This document shows, in pieces, positions 37,277 through 47,901 of a DNA stretch of 50,861 nucleotides. Under the pieces are notes generated by a model. The model ran no database searches. It worked only from the letters and a program-made list of their open reading frames with translations, and was not told the DNA's origin. The position numbers were made by a program, and so were the translations under genes. Source of the DNA: Novosphingobium sp. Its GTDB lineage: Bacteria; Pseudomonadota; Alphaproteobacteria; Sphingomonadales; Sphingomonadaceae. The first letter of the stretch is position 1. Each line of letters opens with the position of its first letter. The stretch lies in the NCBI RefSeq assembly GCF_025351285.1, contig NZ_JANXWG010000087.1:1-50861 (forward strand). Direction: 5' to 3'.

Positions 37277-38986
37277 ATGCTGATCGGAATCGACCTTGGG
37301 ACCACCAACAGCGCGGTGGCGATCTGGCGTGACGGGCTTGCCGAACTGGTTCCAAACGCGCTGGGCGAACGGCTGACGCCTTCGGCCGTGAGCATTGATC
37401 GCCAGCGCCAGACCTGGGTCGGCGCCGCGGCGCTCGACCGCATGGCCAATCATCCCGACGATACCGCCACCAGTTTCAAGCGCCTGATGGGCACCGACAA
37501 GCTGACCCGGCTGGGCGGCCAGGATTACCGGGCGGAGGACTTGTCGGCGCTCGTGCTGATGGCGTTGCGCGACGATGTTGTTAGGCACACCGGCGTGCTG
37601 CCGACGCAGGCGGTGATCACCGTGCCCGCCTATTTTAACGATCGCCAGCGCAAGGCGACGCGAAGAGCCGGGCAGATCGCCGGGCTCGACGTGCGCCGGT
37701 TGATCAACGAGCCGACCGCGGCGGCGCTGGCGTTCGGCTTGCAGGACAAGGAGGATCGCGAGCCGTTCCTGGTGTTCGACCTGGGCGGCGGCACGTTCGA
37801 CGTTTCGGTAGTCGAAAAGTTCGAGGGAATTGTCGAGGTGCGCGGTTCGGCGGGCGACAATCGACTGGGCGGCGACGATTTCAACGCCGCGCTGGCCGCG
37901 CTGATGCAGCCGCGTATCGATCCGGCGGGAGCGCTCGCCAAGCTGCCCGAAGCGCGCCGCCGGGCCTTGCTGTTCCGCGCGGCCGAACAGTCGCGAAGGC
38001 AGTTGACCACCGTGGCACAAGCCGATTTCGTGGTGACATTCGACGACACCCGGCTCGAAGCCCCGGTCACCGCCGAGGACTTCGAACAGGCTTGCGGGCC
38101 GATCATCCGCCGCTTGCGCGATCCCGTGGTGCGGGCGTTGCGCGATTGCGCGATCGATGCCGCGGGCCTGAGCGCGATCGTGCTGGTGGGCGGCGCCACG
38201 CGCATGCCGCTGGTGCGCCGCGCGATCGCGCGGATGTTCGGCCGCTTTCCCGACAGTTCGGTCCATCCCGATCACGCGGTTGCCCAAGGTGCGGCGATCC
38301 AGGCCGGGCTGCTGGCGCGCGACAATGCGCTCGACGAAGTGCGGATCACCGATGTCTGCCCGTTCACGCTGGGGGTCGATACGATCGAGCGCGATGCCCA
38401 CGGCGGCCTGCACCATGGCGTGTTTTCGCCGATCATCGAGCGCAACACGCCGGTGCCGGTCAGCCGCGTCAATTTCTACCAGACCGTGGCCGACAACCAG
38501 AAGAAGCTGCAATTCAACATCTATCAGGGTGAAGCGCGCGAGGTCAGCGGCAACATCCAGTTGGGCTCGATCACCATCCCGGTGCCGCCGCGTCCGGCTG
38601 GCGAAATCCATGCCGAAGTGCGCTTCAGCTATGACAGCAGCGGCTTGCTCGAGGTCGACGTCGTGCTCCCCGATACCGGCGTGACGCGCAATCTGGTGAT
38701 CGTGGACGAGGAGGATCGGCCCGACCGAACCGAGATCGAAGGGCGCCGCGCGGCGCTGGCCAGGCTCAAGTTTCACCCGCGCGAAAGTGCCGAAAACGTT
38801 GCCGCGATGGCGCGGGCGGAGCGCTGCTACGAGGACTTTCTCGGCGAGGAACGCGCGATGATCAGCGCCTGGATCGCCGAATTCAAAGGCGCGCTCGAAT
38901 CGCAGGACCCGCGCCGGATTGCCGATGCCAAGGCGATGCTGATCGGCAATCTCGACGAGATCGAGCGGATCGGGCCGCTGGGATGA
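37277..38986 (+). CDS. hscC: Hsp70-family chaperone, HscC type
   Basis: The 569-residue protein is a short Hsp70. The nucleotide-binding domain shows IGIDLGTTNSAVA (3-15), VPAYFNDRQRKATRRAG (about 117), FDLGGGTFDVSVVE (about 169) and VLVGGATRMP (about 301). A reduced substrate-binding domain follows, with NFYQTVADNQKKLQFNIYQGE, and a short lid. The length and 'GVFSPIIERNTPVPVSR' block fit HscC (YbeW) rather than DnaK (about 630). Escherichia coli HscC is specialised and works with J-proteins DjlB/DjlC. Here the next gene (overlap ATGA) is a J-like protein, supporting a dedicated pair. Confidence 0.92.
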   Translation: MLIGIDLGTTNSAVAIWRDGLAELVPNALGERLTPSAVSIDRQRQTWVGAAALDRMANHPDDTATSFKRLMGTDKLTRLGGQDYRAEDLSALVLMALRDDVVRHTGVLPTQAVITVPAYFNDRQRKATRRAGQIAGLDVRRLINEPTAAALAFGLQDKEDREPFLVFDLGGGTFDVSVVEKFEGIVEVRGSAGDNRLGGDDFNAALAALMQPRIDPAGALAKLPEARRRALLFRAAEQSRRQLTTVAQADFVVTFDDTRLEAPVTAEDFEQACGPIIRRLRDPVVRALRDCAIDAAGLSAIVLVGGATRMPLVRRAIARMFGRFPDSSVHPDHAVAQGAAIQAGLLARDNALDEVRITDVCPFTLGVDTIERDAHGGLHHGVFSPIIERNTPVPVSRVNFYQTVADNQKKLQFNIYQGEAREVSGNIQLGSITIPVPPRPAGEIHAEVRFSYDSSGLLEVDVVLPDTGVTRNLVIVDEEDRPDRTEIEGRRAALARLKFHPRESAENVAAMARAERCYEDFLGEERAMISAWIAEFKGALESQDPRRIADAKAMLIGNLDEIERIGPLG

Positions 38987-40713
38987 GCAGGCGGCGGCCG
39001 CCGTGGTCGGTGCTCGGACTTGATGCGGGCGCAGATGCGGGCGCGATCCGCAAGGCTTATGCCACGCGCCTGAAGGCGATCGACCCCGACGCCGATCCGG
39101 CGGGCTTCGCGCGGCTGCGCGAGGCGCGGGAAGCGGCGCTGCGATTGGCAAGGCGCGCTGCGAAGCCGGACGAACCGGTGCCAGAAGCTGAAGTCGAGGC
39201 TGCCTCTGTCGGGGTCTGGCCCTATGCGGCGCCAGATTTCGACGCCGGGGCAGCAAGCGGCGATGCGGCATTGACCGTGAACGTGTTGCAGCCCGGGACA
39301 GGATCGGCCCCGGCGCCCGCCATGATCTTCGCCCAAGCGCGGTCCGCTGCACCGGCGGTCACACCGATCGTCGATCCGTTCGCAGCGGTCATCGCGCGCC
39401 GTGCGAATGCAGCGCCAGCACCGACTATCGCGTCATATCCCCAACCCCGAGAGCGCCTCCATGCACTGTTGCTCGGCAACGGGGAGGGTGATGAAGCTGC
39501 TCTGGACGAAGCGGACCTTGTGGCCGCGCAAGATTGCCTGCGGTTGATCCTGCGCGATGCAGTGCAAGCCGATTTGGCGCGGCACGATGCGATCGAGGAG
39601 TGGGTGGCCGATCTGCTTGCCGAAGCGTGGCCGCGATCGGCGCCGCTGCTGGCCACCGCGGCCGACAGTTTTCGCTGGGAAGCCGAAGCCGGCAAGCTGG
39701 GCGAACGCCCGGCGATCGCGTTTCTGAACGCCCGGCGCAAGGGCTATCGGTTTCAGGAGGCGGTGCTCGATCCAAAGCACATCTACCACAAGGCGTGGCT
39801 GGAGTTGCAGCGGCCGGGGCGCAAGGACTTGCTCTCGCGGCTTCGAACCACGCGCAGCGATGTCGACAAGCTGCTGACGGGCATCAGGCGCAATTTTCCC
39901 GAATTGGAGAACCACCTCGATCCCGATCGCGTCGCTTCCTGGCAAGCGCCCGCACGGTTCCGGATCGGGTTGCGCAAGGGCTGGTGGGTGTTCGTGTTGC
40001 TGAGCGCGGCAGTCCGGCTGGCGATCAGTCTTTCGCAGCCCGATGCGGCGCCCCCTGCGCAGCTTTCGCCGCAAGCGTTGCTGGTCCAGCAGCAACAGCA
40101 AGGCCGGGCGGAGCAAGCCGCGTTGGCGGCTGCATTCGGCCCAGGGCACGATCGGACCTGGCTCGAACAGCGGCAGCCCGAACTGGCGCAAGTCATCCAG
40201 TCCAATGTCCGGCTTCAGACCGAGGCCGGCAATCCTGACGCGAAGGTCGCGCGGATCGCCAGCGATCTGGTGCGGCAGCGCCTGTTCGAAGCGCGCGATG
40301 CGGTGAAGGGCGATCTGCTCGAACGGATCATGCGGCTGCGGCTGGCCGAAATGAAGGTGGCGCAGCGCACGGGCCCAGCGGACTGCCGGGCATTCGTGCA
40401 GACCGCGCTGCTCGATCCGGGCAAGGCCGCGTTGCCCGACGCGCTGCGCCGCCGCGAGCAGGTGCTGGCTGTCGAACTGGCCGAAGCGGGCAAGCTGACG
40501 CCGATCGAGCGACGGACGCCGCGTTCGGCCACGGTCCCAGGCAGGCTGGTGAGCGAGGTGCTCGATGTGACGCACTTGTCGATCGAACGGGTGGGCGCAG
40601 CGATGCAGCACAAGGCCAGCGATGCCGACAATTGCGCGGTTACGACCGCATTGCTGCAAGCGACGCTGGCTTACGGCGGCAAGGAACGCGAGGCGATCCT
40701 GCGGACGCTTTGA
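38983..40713 (+). CDS. J-like membrane protein partner of HscC, without an HPD motif
   Basis: The 576-residue protein begins with a J-domain-like segment (7-56): PWSVLGLDAGADAGAIRKAY, then ATRLKAIDPDADPAGFARLREAREAAL. The classical HPD tripeptide between helices II and III is not there; DPDADP takes its place. A Pro/Ala-rich linker (about 60-150), a helical middle part (about 155-320, with LRLILRDAVQADLARHDAIEE) and one membrane span (about 333-352, WWVFVLLSAAVRLAISL) follow, then a Gln-rich coiled-coil-like stretch and a C-terminal helical domain. It starts inside the hscC stop codon. E. coli DjlB/DjlC have a similar 'DP-ENP-GF-KIREAYE' type of start. The region after the TM is not a recognised family. 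Confidence 0.8.
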   Translation: MSRRRPPWSVLGLDAGADAGAIRKAYATRLKAIDPDADPAGFARLREAREAALRLARRAAKPDEPVPEAEVEAASVGVWPYAAPDFDAGAASGDAALTVNVLQPGTGSAPAPAMIFAQARSAAPAVTPIVDPFAAVIARRANAAPAPTIASYPQPRERLHALLLGNGEGDEAALDEADLVAAQDCLRLILRDAVQADLARHDAIEEWVADLLAEAWPRSAPLLATAADSFRWEAEAGKLGERPAIAFLNARRKGYRFQEAVLDPKHIYHKAWLELQRPGRKDLLSRLRTTRSDVDKLLTGIRRNFPELENHLDPDRVASWQAPARFRIGLRKGWWVFVLLSAAVRLAISLSQPDAAPPAQLSPQALLVQQQQQGRAEQAALAAAFGPGHDRTWLEQRQPELAQVIQSNVRLQTEAGNPDAKVARIASDLVRQRLFEARDAVKGDLLERIMRLRLAEMKVAQRTGPADCRAFVQTALLDPGKAALPDALRRREQVLAVELAEAGKLTPIERRTPRSATVPGRLVSEVLDVTHLSIERVGAAMQHKASDADNCAVTTALLQATLAYGGKEREAILRTL

Positions 40714-40719
40714 CCTCGG

Positions 40720-41070
40720 CTAGTTCTTGATACTGCTCAGGTAATTCACGATCTTGGGCACTTCGCCCTCCGGGATCGGCGCGTGGTAGGTCGTGATCAT
40801 CTTGGCGACTTCCTTTTCCCACACCGCCTTCGAAAGCCGCGGCTGGACCATCACCATCGAGGGCGAATGGCAGGCGCGGCAGTTGGTGTTGACGGATTCG
40901 ACGTCGGGGCCTTCGGGGAACAGTTGCTCGAAATCCTGCGGCACGTCGACGCTCACCGATGTCAGCTTGAGGTTGCGCAGTAGCTTGGCTGGCGGGCTGG
41001 CTCCTCCTAGCACGAACAGCATCACGGCCAGCGCGGGCAGGGCGATGAGACCGCTTTTCGGACCCGTCAT
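40720..41070 (-). CDS. sorB: Sulfite dehydrogenase cytochrome c subunit (SorB-like)
   Basis: The 116-residue exported c-type cytochrome has a signal or anchor (about 8-27, LIALPALAVMLFVLGG) and a single haem site CRACH (64-68, NTNCRACHSP). The late MVMVQP supplies a possible Met ligand, and ITTYHAPIPEGEVPKIVNYL is the usual ending. It accepts electrons from the molybdenum subunit and passes them to the respiratory chain. The ATG overlaps the stop of the molybdenum subunit gene by 4 bases. Confidence 0.87.
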   Translation of the reverse strand: MTGPKSGLIALPALAVMLFVLGGASPPAKLLRNLKLTSVSVDVPQDFEQLFPEGPDVESVNTNCRACHSPSMVMVQPRLSKAVWEKEVAKMITTYHAPIPEGEVPKIVNYLSSIKN

Positions 41071-42380
41071 GCGCCGCCTCCTGCGATCACGGTGACGGTT
41101 TCCACACCCGCGCGCATGTAGCCGCCGGGGTTCCAGTTCATCGCCAGCGGCTGGCTGACCCCCGCGGTGTTGGTGCAGCGGCAAGTGACGGGCAGGGTGC
41201 CCGCAGCCGGAACGGGGACGGCCAGGTCGAAGCGGCGGAACGAATATTTGCCGGCATCTTCGCCCAGTTTCGCCATACGCCATGTGGCACCATGATCGGT
41301 CGAGATTTCGACTTTCGCCACCCCGCAATCACCGCCAAGCGCGATGCCCGACACAGCCAGCGGCCGGCCGGCGGCCACGCGCTGGCCCTCGGCCAGGTTG
41401 GTGACGAGCGAGCGCGGCACCATCCGGCTGATCGGCTCCTTCGGGTAATCGTCGACGCCGGGCGCCACGTTGCCGAACGGCGCCTTGGGGACCAGATAAG
41501 CCTTGGTCATCCAGTAATTGTCGTCCTTGCGCGGCAGGACCTCGATATCGGACAGCATCTTGACCCAATAGGTCGAATACCAACCCGGTACGACCAGCCG
41601 CAGCGGGAAACCGTTGAGCAGCGGCAGTTGTACGCCGTTCATGGCAAAGGCGATCAGGACTTCGCCGTCCATCGCGTGTTCGGCGGCCAGCGATTTGCGG
41701 AATTTGGGCGCATCGGGCAGCAGCGCTTCATCCAGCCCGGCAAAGCGCACGTCCACCGCGCCGGGTTTGAGGCCGGCCCTGGCCAGCACGTCGCGCAAAC
41801 GAACACCAGTCCACCGTGCATTGCCCATCGCGCCGTGCCCCCATTGCGCGCCCGGCACCGGCGGCACGAACAGCCCGCGCGAATTGCCCGAACACTGGTT
41901 GACTGCGGTATATTCGATGCGTTCGAAGCCATGGAGGATTTGGTCGAGCGACAGTTCGATTTCGCGTTCGACATGGCCATGCAGTTTGAGTCGAAACGTC
42001 GCGGCATCGATCTGACCGGGGATCTCGTTCCAGTGCCAGCGCACGTAGAAGCGGTCGTTTGGTGTGATCACACCCTGGTTGAAGGCGGATAGCGGGGTTT
42101 CTAGCAAAGGTGGCCGAATGCGCTGGAGAATCATCTCCCGCTTGCCCGGAAATTCACTGGTCAGCGCGCGTTGCGAGGGCCGGTTCGGCAAACCAAGATC
42201 CACCACCGAATTGGCAACAGGCGGCCGGGCGACAAGCGACTTGGCGAATGCGGGCAGGGCCGTGATCCCCGCAGCGCCGATTGCGCCGCCTGCCAGCAAC
42301 TTGCGGCGTGACAGGCGGCTATCGGATTTGGCGTCGTGCCGGATCATGCGAGGTCGCGCTGCGGATGGTTTTCCATTCAC
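41067..42380 (-). CDS. sorA: Sulfite dehydrogenase molybdenum subunit (SorA-like)
   Basis: The 437-residue protein has a twin-arginine signal (about 23-45, LSRRKLLAGGAIGAAGI). Then comes the sulfite-oxidase Moco domain, with the Mo-ligand Cys163 in AVNQCSGNSRGLF, the cofactor loop around RRKDDNYW / VLPRKDDNYWMTKAYL, and GYPLR-type block LLNGFPLRLVVPGWYSTYWVK. A C-terminal dimerisation domain (about 310-437, HGATWRMA) completes it. It oxidises sulfite to sulfate in the periplasm, paired with the cytochrome of sorB. The M1 start is used; an ATG at residue 12 is also possible. Confidence 0.9.
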   Translation of the reverse strand: MNGKPSAARPRMIRHDAKSDSRLSRRKLLAGGAIGAAGITALPAFAKSLVARPPVANSVVDLGLPNRPSQRALTSEFPGKREMILQRIRPPLLETPLSAFNQGVITPNDRFYVRWHWNEIPGQIDAATFRLKLHGHVEREIELSLDQILHGFERIEYTAVNQCSGNSRGLFVPPVPGAQWGHGAMGNARWTGVRLRDVLARAGLKPGAVDVRFAGLDEALLPDAPKFRKSLAAEHAMDGEVLIAFAMNGVQLPLLNGFPLRLVVPGWYSTYWVKMLSDIEVLPRKDDNYWMTKAYLVPKAPFGNVAPGVDDYPKEPISRMVPRSLVTNLAEGQRVAAGRPLAVSGIALGGDCGVAKVEISTDHGATWRMAKLGEDAGKYSFRRFDLAVPVPAAGTLPVTCRCTNTAGVSQPLAMNWNPGGYMRAGVETVTVIAGGGA

Positions 42381-42440
42381 CGGATACTACCAGAAACCCC
42401 GGCGAGGATGCAATCGGCGCGGGCTTGCTACCAGCCGTGT

Positions 42441-43817
42441 TCAAGCCAGGCCGAGCATGGCCAGAACCTTCCGCCACGCAGCCATGATGCGATCGCCAAG
42501 GCCCGGTTCGGGTTCTGGCTCGACCGTCATGCGTGCCCGCAGTGCGCGGATGTGAGACATCGGCTCCGGTTCGGGTGTGAATGCATCGGTCTGTGGTGCA
42601 GCATCGATCGCGTGATCGTAGTCCGTCGCTTCGAAAGCGGCGGGTTCGTAAACAGAAGCTGGCGAAGGCGCGCTTTCGGCCAGGTCGTTCGTCTCTGCAA
42701 ACGCGAGCGGTTCAGGCGCAACTGGCTCTGCTGCAACAGCGTCTGGCGCAACGGTTTGTGGCGCTTCGGGCAGCTCCTCGAAGTACGGCGCGACTTGGGC
42801 AGCGACGGGGCTGACAGTCGCCGCGGCGGGTTCATGCACCGCCAGCAGTTCCGCATTCTCGGCAGCCTCGATCTCGGCCAGTTGCTGCGCGGCGCCGGCA
42901 TCGAACTGGTGCGTGGCGAGATCGGCTTCAGCGGCATCGAGCATGATGACTGGCATCTTGCGGACCTGGCGGTTGGTCACGCTGCTGAGCCGGCTGAAAT
43001 CGTAAGGGCCCTCGCGGCTTTCCTCGGGCTCGATTTCGTCGGTGTCGATCGCGGCGGACGCAGGGCTGAGCGGCATGGTCATGGTGGCTCCATCGTCTGG
43101 ATATTCGTCGCGGGCGAGCACGGGTGCATCGAAAAACGGGTAGACGCCGTCGTTGCCGGCCATCACGCACAAGGCGCGGGGCAGGCCTTCCTTGCGCACG
43201 GTTTCACGGACGGCCTGGTGGACGAGCACGGCCAGGAAACACGCGCCGAGCGATCCGGCACGGATTTCGTCGCCATCGGGCTCGTCGCTCTGCATGACCC
43301 GCGCCTCGATCGCGGCGACCGACCCGTACAGGTCTTCGATGCCCTCGACCTTGACCGCCGAGTCGGAAGCTTCGAAATCACCCTGCCAAGCGCTGTCGTC
43401 CATCGAATAGCCGTCGAGCAGATCGTTGCGATCGGCATCCGAAAACGGAAACGAATCGTCCGAAAAATAGCTCGTTTCGACCAGCGGGGTCATCCGGCCC
43501 GACGGATCGGGAACGGGCGGCGGCGCTTCGGGGTCTGGATCGGTCACGGCAATGCGCAAGGCCGAAATCAGGTGTTCGGGCCGGTCGTACTTGCCGATCT
43601 GCGCGCGCAGGTTCTGCCACCCGGCCAGCGAAACCTCTTGCGGAGATACCGTCATGAACCGTTCGGGCAGCAACTTGTCGCGGCCCGAATAAGGCTTCAG
43701 CAGCGCGCGCAGCTTCGACGCCGCATCGTCTGCTTCGCCGTTGCGCAACATGGTCTCGATCGAACGGCGAAAATCGTTCTCGTCCAATCCGTCGATGGTG
43801 ATGGTATCCACCAGCAT
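42441..43817 (-). CDS. Acidic protein of unknown function, 458 residues
   Basis: I do not recognise a named family. Residues 1-110 look like a small folded domain: DENDFRRSIETMLRNGEADDA, LLPERFMTVSPQEVSLAGW. The middle (about 185-235) contains SLGACFLAVLVHQAVRETV and MAGNDGVYPFFDAPVLARDEY. Residues 290-430 are low-complexity Ala/Pro/Glu/Val. A short basic amphipathic helix ends it (about 437-458, GLGDRIMAAWRKVLAMLGLA), reminiscent of a membrane-contacting or partner-binding tail. It has no signal peptide. TTGGAGAG precedes the ATG. It is flanked by sorA and dabA in the same orientation, with 57-60 bases on each side. Confidence 0.6.
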   Translation of the reverse strand: MLVDTITIDGLDENDFRRSIETMLRNGEADDAASKLRALLKPYSGRDKLLPERFMTVSPQEVSLAGWQNLRAQIGKYDRPEHLISALRIAVTDPDPEAPPPVPDPSGRMTPLVETSYFSDDSFPFSDADRNDLLDGYSMDDSAWQGDFEASDSAVKVEGIEDLYGSVAAIEARVMQSDEPDGDEIRAGSLGACFLAVLVHQAVRETVRKEGLPRALCVMAGNDGVYPFFDAPVLARDEYPDDGATMTMPLSPASAAIDTDEIEPEESREGPYDFSRLSSVTNRQVRKMPVIMLDAAEADLATHQFDAGAAQQLAEIEAAENAELLAVHEPAAATVSPVAAQVAPYFEELPEAPQTVAPDAVAAEPVAPEPLAFAETNDLAESAPSPASVYEPAAFEATDYDHAIDAAPQTDAFTPEPEPMSHIRALRARMTVEPEPEPGLGDRIMAAWRKVLAMLGLA

Positions 43818-43874
43818 CTCTCCAACAAAGCCTGTGGAGATGCCGTACAGCCGAATGGTTTATCAGGTCTTAGC

Positions 43875-46292
43875 TTACACCAATTCCTTTGGGACCATTG
43901 CGTCGACCCATTGCAGATCACCGGCATAGCGCCAGGCCATCGCGCCGGTTTCGTCGAGCGCGAACAAGTGCAGCCAGCGGTTGTCGAACAACGCGCGCAC
44001 GGCTTCGTGCCGTTCCAGGATCGCGGCGATCGCCTCGCGTGGGGCCTCGATGCACACCGTCAGGCGCAGCGGCTCGTGAACGATATGCCGGCCGTCGTGA
44101 ACCGATTGCCACGGCAACCCGCCGCGCAGCGTTCCGCTGGCGCCTTCGATCACACCCATCCCGCCGGTCACGTTGTGGAGCAGCTTGTTGCCGGCGCCGA
44201 AGGTTTCGGGCGCGACGGTCGATCCGTAATACTGCAGGCTGATCCAGCTTGCGACGACGACCGGGGCAGTCAGGATCAGTTCGAGCACGCCGAAATTCCG
44301 GTCATTCGTCCAGTCGTAGTCATGCAGGAAGGCGCGGCCCGCCAGAGCCTTGCCCGCAGTCCGATGGCGCGGCGCGGCGATGAAGGCGTTGCAGCCGGCC
44401 AGGCCCCATTCGGGCCGCATTTCAGCCCAATCGCGGCTGCGACGCGCAATGCTGCGCTGTCCATGCGCGCGGGGCAGGCGCAGCGCCCGTTCACCCCGGG
44501 CAAGCACGCCGGCCGCCTCGAACCAGGTTTCGGCCCGTTGCAAGGCAGGTAAGTGCGCTTCCGAGGGCCGATCGGCGGAATAGAGCGTGATCGTGTCGGT
44601 CGTGGTGTCGTGCAATGCGCCGACGAACAGGGTGCCGGCCGGAATGGCGATGCCGCGCTGGGCCAGGCCGGCGCGCACGTCTGTGTCGTTGAGCAAGCCC
44701 GCCAGCAGCCGCGCGTTGACCTCGCCCGAATAGCCACCACAGGCGCCGCAACGCAGTGCGCTGGCATGCGGGTTGTTGACGACATTGGCGCCATGACCGG
44801 CGATCACGACCAGCCTGGCGAAATTGCCGGTGAACGACATCGCGCGCAGGATCGTCTCCGCCATCGTGGTGCGGGTGGCGAGGTCCAGGTCGGGGCCAGA
44901 TTCTGGGCCAAGTTTGGGGCCGAAGCGCGGGGCAGGGTCATTTGGCGCAGGCTGGCGAGTCAGTCCCAAGGCGCCGCTGACAAGTTTGCCGGCATAGATC
45001 GGGCCGGTCGCCTCGACGAACGCGAACGACGACACCGCCGCCGACTTGAACCGCCCCCAGGCCCGCGTTGCGCGCGCCTTGACCCGTGCCGACTGGTCTG
45101 CGGCACCGTCGGGTCCGCCTGCGCGGCTGGAAATGCCGGGATTCAGCAACACGGGCAGCCGTCGTTCCTCGCTATCCGAGGCGAAGCGGCGGTGCGCGGT
45201 CGCCAGCCCGAAAAACCCGGCGAAACCCAGCGTGCGGATTGCGGGATCGACCGCTTCAAGCGCGCGGCGGAACACTTCCGATCGCACGTCGATGCAGAAT
45301 GCCGCCTGCATGGCCGGGCGACCGGCGGGGGTCCCCGGTCCCGGTGCGGCCAGGATCTCGGCCAGGCCACGTTGTGCGGCGCGCTCGGCCGCTTCCTGCA
45401 GGATTTCGTCGACGATCAGATCGGGGCCGGGCTCTACCGGGAGCACATGGGCAGCCACCTCCGCTTGCCAGGCAACACCGATTTGCGCTTCGTAGCGTTC
45501 GAACAGCGCTGCTTCCCAGACCAGGCGGATCGCCAGCAAGTCGGTGACGGTCTCGTCGGCGGTGCCGGCAAGTTCCGCCTGCCACATGTGGTAGCGCGCA
45601 TATTGCGCCCAGCCGCCGAGCGTCATCAGCAGGCGATGGAAACAGGTATCCAAGGCCGCAGCCGGCAAACCGAGCTGTGTTACAGCGTTTGCGATCGCGC
45701 CCGATGCCGTCTCCGGCGTTTCGGCTACGTGCCTGGCAAAGCCGCGCAACCCCACGATTTCCGGCGTCAGGTCGTGCGTCGCAACCGCGCGCCACGCTTG
45801 ATAAGCGCCCCGGCCGCGCGATGCTGCCCACAGCGCCTGGCCCTGGTCGAAATAACCCGCCGCCCATGAGCCGAGCCGCTCGGCCATCAGCCCCGGCCAG
45901 TCGATGCCCGAGACCCGGGCCGCCAGATCGGCCACTGTCGGCACGGCGCATGGCTCAGGCGCCGGCAGGCTGGCGGCATGCTTCAATGCGCGCAGGCTGA
46001 CGGGGCGCAGCATGACTGGCGCATCGGCCAAAGCACCCTTGAGATCGTCATCGTCGATTATGCCGTTTGCGATCCGATCGTGATACCAGCTTCGCGGCAT
46101 GGTAAGGGGCGCGCCCGCCACCCGCGCCAGCCGCGCGCCGACCGTCGCCAGGGTTTCGTGCGTCTGGCCCAGGAACGGGTTGACCGCGACGCTCGCCGAT
46201 AGCGGCCACAACGGCGGAATGGCGCGAGCGGCGCGATCGGCTGCGGCCTGCAATTCCATGAGCTCTCGCCAGTTGGTTGTCTCGATATTCAT
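43875..46292 (-). CDS. dabA: Inorganic carbon transporter subunit DabA (UPF0753/DUF2309)
   Basis: The 805-residue cytoplasmic-side subunit of the Dab two-subunit system, which couples an ion gradient to CO2 capture as bicarbonate. The carbonic-anhydrase-like zinc residues are in place: C333 and D335 in [11 protein letters not shown]500 in [14 protein letters not shown], and C515 in ALRCGACGG. The H-to-C spacing of 15 equals that of the Halothiobacillus protein, as I remember it. [15 protein letters not shown] and FAGFFG are further family blocks. The ATG at 46292 has GGGGAG upstream. Follows dabB by 37 bases. Confidence 0.92.
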   Translation of the reverse strand: MNIETTNWRELMELQAAADRAARAIPPLWPLSASVAVNPFLGQTHETLATVGARLARVAGAPLTMPRSWYHDRIANGIIDDDDLKGALADAPVMLRPVSLRALKHAASLPAPEPCAVPTVADLAARVSGIDWPGLMAERLGSWAAGYFDQGQALWAASRGRGAYQAWRAVATHDLTPEIVGLRGFARHVAETPETASGAIANAVTQLGLPAAALDTCFHRLLMTLGGWAQYARYHMWQAELAGTADETVTDLLAIRLVWEAALFERYEAQIGVAWQAEVAAHVLPVEPGPDLIVDEILQEAAERAAQRGLAEILAAPGPGTPAGRPAMQAAFCIDVRSEVFRRALEAVDPAIRTLGFAGFFGLATAHRRFASDSEERRLPVLLNPGISSRAGGPDGAADQSARVKARATRAWGRFKSAAVSSFAFVEATGPIYAGKLVSGALGLTRQPAPNDPAPRFGPKLGPESGPDLDLATRTTMAETILRAMSFTGNFARLVVIAGHGANVVNNPHASALRCGACGGYSGEVNARLLAGLLNDTDVRAGLAQRGIAIPAGTLFVGALHDTTTDTITLYSADRPSEAHLPALQRAETWFEAAGVLARGERALRLPRAHGQRSIARRSRDWAEMRPEWGLAGCNAFIAAPRHRTAGKALAGRAFLHDYDWTNDRNFGVLELILTAPVVVASWISLQYYGSTVAPETFGAGNKLLHNVTGGMGVIEGASGTLRGGLPWQSVHDGRHIVHEPLRLTVCIEAPREAIAAILERHEAVRALFDNRWLHLFALDETGAMAWRYAGDLQWVDAMVPKELV

Positions 46293-46329
46293 GGTCGTCG
46301 GCTCCCCGATGAGGTCAGGCTTGGTGTGT

Positions 46330-47901
46330 TCAGGCCGGGTCACGCACGCGCCAGCCGCCAAGCAGCCGATCGAAGGCGGCGTTGGCGTAGAGTCCGTTGG
46401 AGAGATGCACGCGCAGTCCGGCGGCGGCGGGGTGATAGGCCCACAGCGGGAACATCGCCTGGGCCACTGCCACCGCGCCGAAACTCAGCACCGCGAGCAC
46501 GATCAGCGCCCATTCGAGCGGTCCCGGTAGGGGCGCTGCGGGCAGCACCCCGGCGGTCAATTCGACCGCCATCGCCTGAAACGCGAAGTAGCTGACCGAA
46601 GTTGCCACCGCGAACAACATTGTGCGCCGGGTCAGCGCACGCGGTGCGGCATCGGCAAGACCTTGCGCCAGCAGGTAGGCAACGCCGAAGATCAGGATGG
46701 CACCCAGCGCGATGGCCTGCGGTGATTTATGCCCGAAGCCGAAGCCCGATACGGCTCCGAAACCCACGCCCACCAGCACGTAAATCGCCAGTGCCAGCAC
46801 AAACGCCCGGCCGACGGCGCGCGCTTTGGGGATGGCTACCGCGCCGGGCCTGCGCTGCGCGGCAACCGCCTCGACCGCGCCGCCCGAGGCCAGAAATGCA
46901 TGCGCCTTGTAAAGCGAATGCGCGACGATGTGCAGGAGCGCCAGCGGGAACAGCGCGAGCCCGCATTCCAGGATCATGAAGCCCATCTGCGCCACCGTCG
47001 ACCAGGCCAGCGAGGTCTTGACCGCAGGTTGGGTCAGCATCACCAGCCCGCCGAACAGCGCGGTAAAGCCGCCGATCATGACCAGCACCGCCAGCACCGC
47101 GGGCGCGAGCAGCATCACATCGGCAAAGCGGATCAGCAGAAAGCCGCCAGCGTTGATCACCCCGGCATGGAGCAGCGCGGAAACGGGGGTGGGGGTCTCC
47201 ATCACTTCGGTCAGCCAGCCGTGCGTTGGAAACTGCGCGGATTTCAGCAGCGCCGCAATGGCCAGCAAGCTCGCTGCTGCGATCGCATGACCGCCGCCAT
47301 GTCCTGCGCGCGCAAGGTCGAGGATCGTGGCAATTCGGGTGGTGTCATAAGCCTGCGCGAGCAGGACCGCAGCGCCGATCAGCGCCATGTCGCCGGCCCG
47401 GGCGGTGACGAATTTCTTGGCGGCCGCCCGCTGCGCGCCGATGCGGTTGGGATAGAACAGAAGCAAGCGGTGCAGCGCGAGGCTGGTCACGATCCACGCA
47501 AGCACCAGCAGGACCAGGTCGGCAGACGTCACCAGCAGCATCACCGAGGCGAGCGTCGTGCAAAGCCAACCCATGAACGCGCCGGCGCGTGCCTCGCCGT
47601 CGAGATAAGTTGCGGCGTACCGCACCACGATCCAGCCGACGAACCCGACCAGCACCAGCATCGTGCCGCTCACCGCATCGAGCCGGAGCGATAGTCCAAA
47701 GCCACTCAATCCGATTGCGTCGCCCGGCCCGTGCAGGACGAGCCATATGGCCGAAGCGGCTGCGCCGGCCATGGCCACAAAGGCCAGCGCCTCGGCCAGC
47801 CGTGTCGCCAACCGCGCCGGCGAAGCAGCGCTCAGGAAGCTGATCGCGGCAGCCAGCAGCAGCGCGGATGGAGCGGCAAGCGGCAGGTATTGGTATGGCA
47901 A
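46330..47901 (-). CDS. dabB: DabB-like proton-conducting membrane subunit (NuoL/MrpA-type)
   Basis: A membrane protein of about 523 residues with 12-14 hydrophobic segments and the antiporter-type core. The Lys and His of complex-I-like subunits are seen in [37 protein letters not shown] and [14 protein letters not shown], and [14 protein letters not shown] near 340. As DabB it supplies the cation gradient coupling to DabA. The start is chosen at TTG 47901 because GGAGG lies 7 bases before it; no ATG or GTG is near the N-terminus, and the frame is open to a TTG at 47916. An Nuo or Mrp operon is excluded by the lone gene and the dabA neighbour. Confidence 0.9.
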   Translation of the reverse strand: MPYQYLPLAAPSALLLAAAISFLSAASPARLATRLAEALAFVAMAGAAASAIWLVLHGPGDAIGLSGFGLSLRLDAVSGTMLVLVGFVGWIVVRYAATYLDGEARAGAFMGWLCTTLASVMLLVTSADLVLLVLAWIVTSLALHRLLLFYPNRIGAQRAAAKKFVTARAGDMALIGAAVLLAQAYDTTRIATILDLARAGHGGGHAIAAASLLAIAALLKSAQFPTHGWLTEVMETPTPVSALLHAGVINAGGFLLIRFADVMLLAPAVLAVLVMIGGFTALFGGLVMLTQPAVKTSLAWSTVAQMGFMILECGLALFPLALLHIVAHSLYKAHAFLASGGAVEAVAAQRRPGAVAIPKARAVGRAFVLALAIYVLVGVGFGAVSGFGFGHKSPQAIALGAILIFGVAYLLAQGLADAAPRALTRRTMLFAVATSVSYFAFQAMAVELTAGVLPAAPLPGPLEWALIVLAVLSFGAVAVAQAMFPLWAYHPAAAGLRVHLSNGLYANAAFDRLLGGWRVRDPA

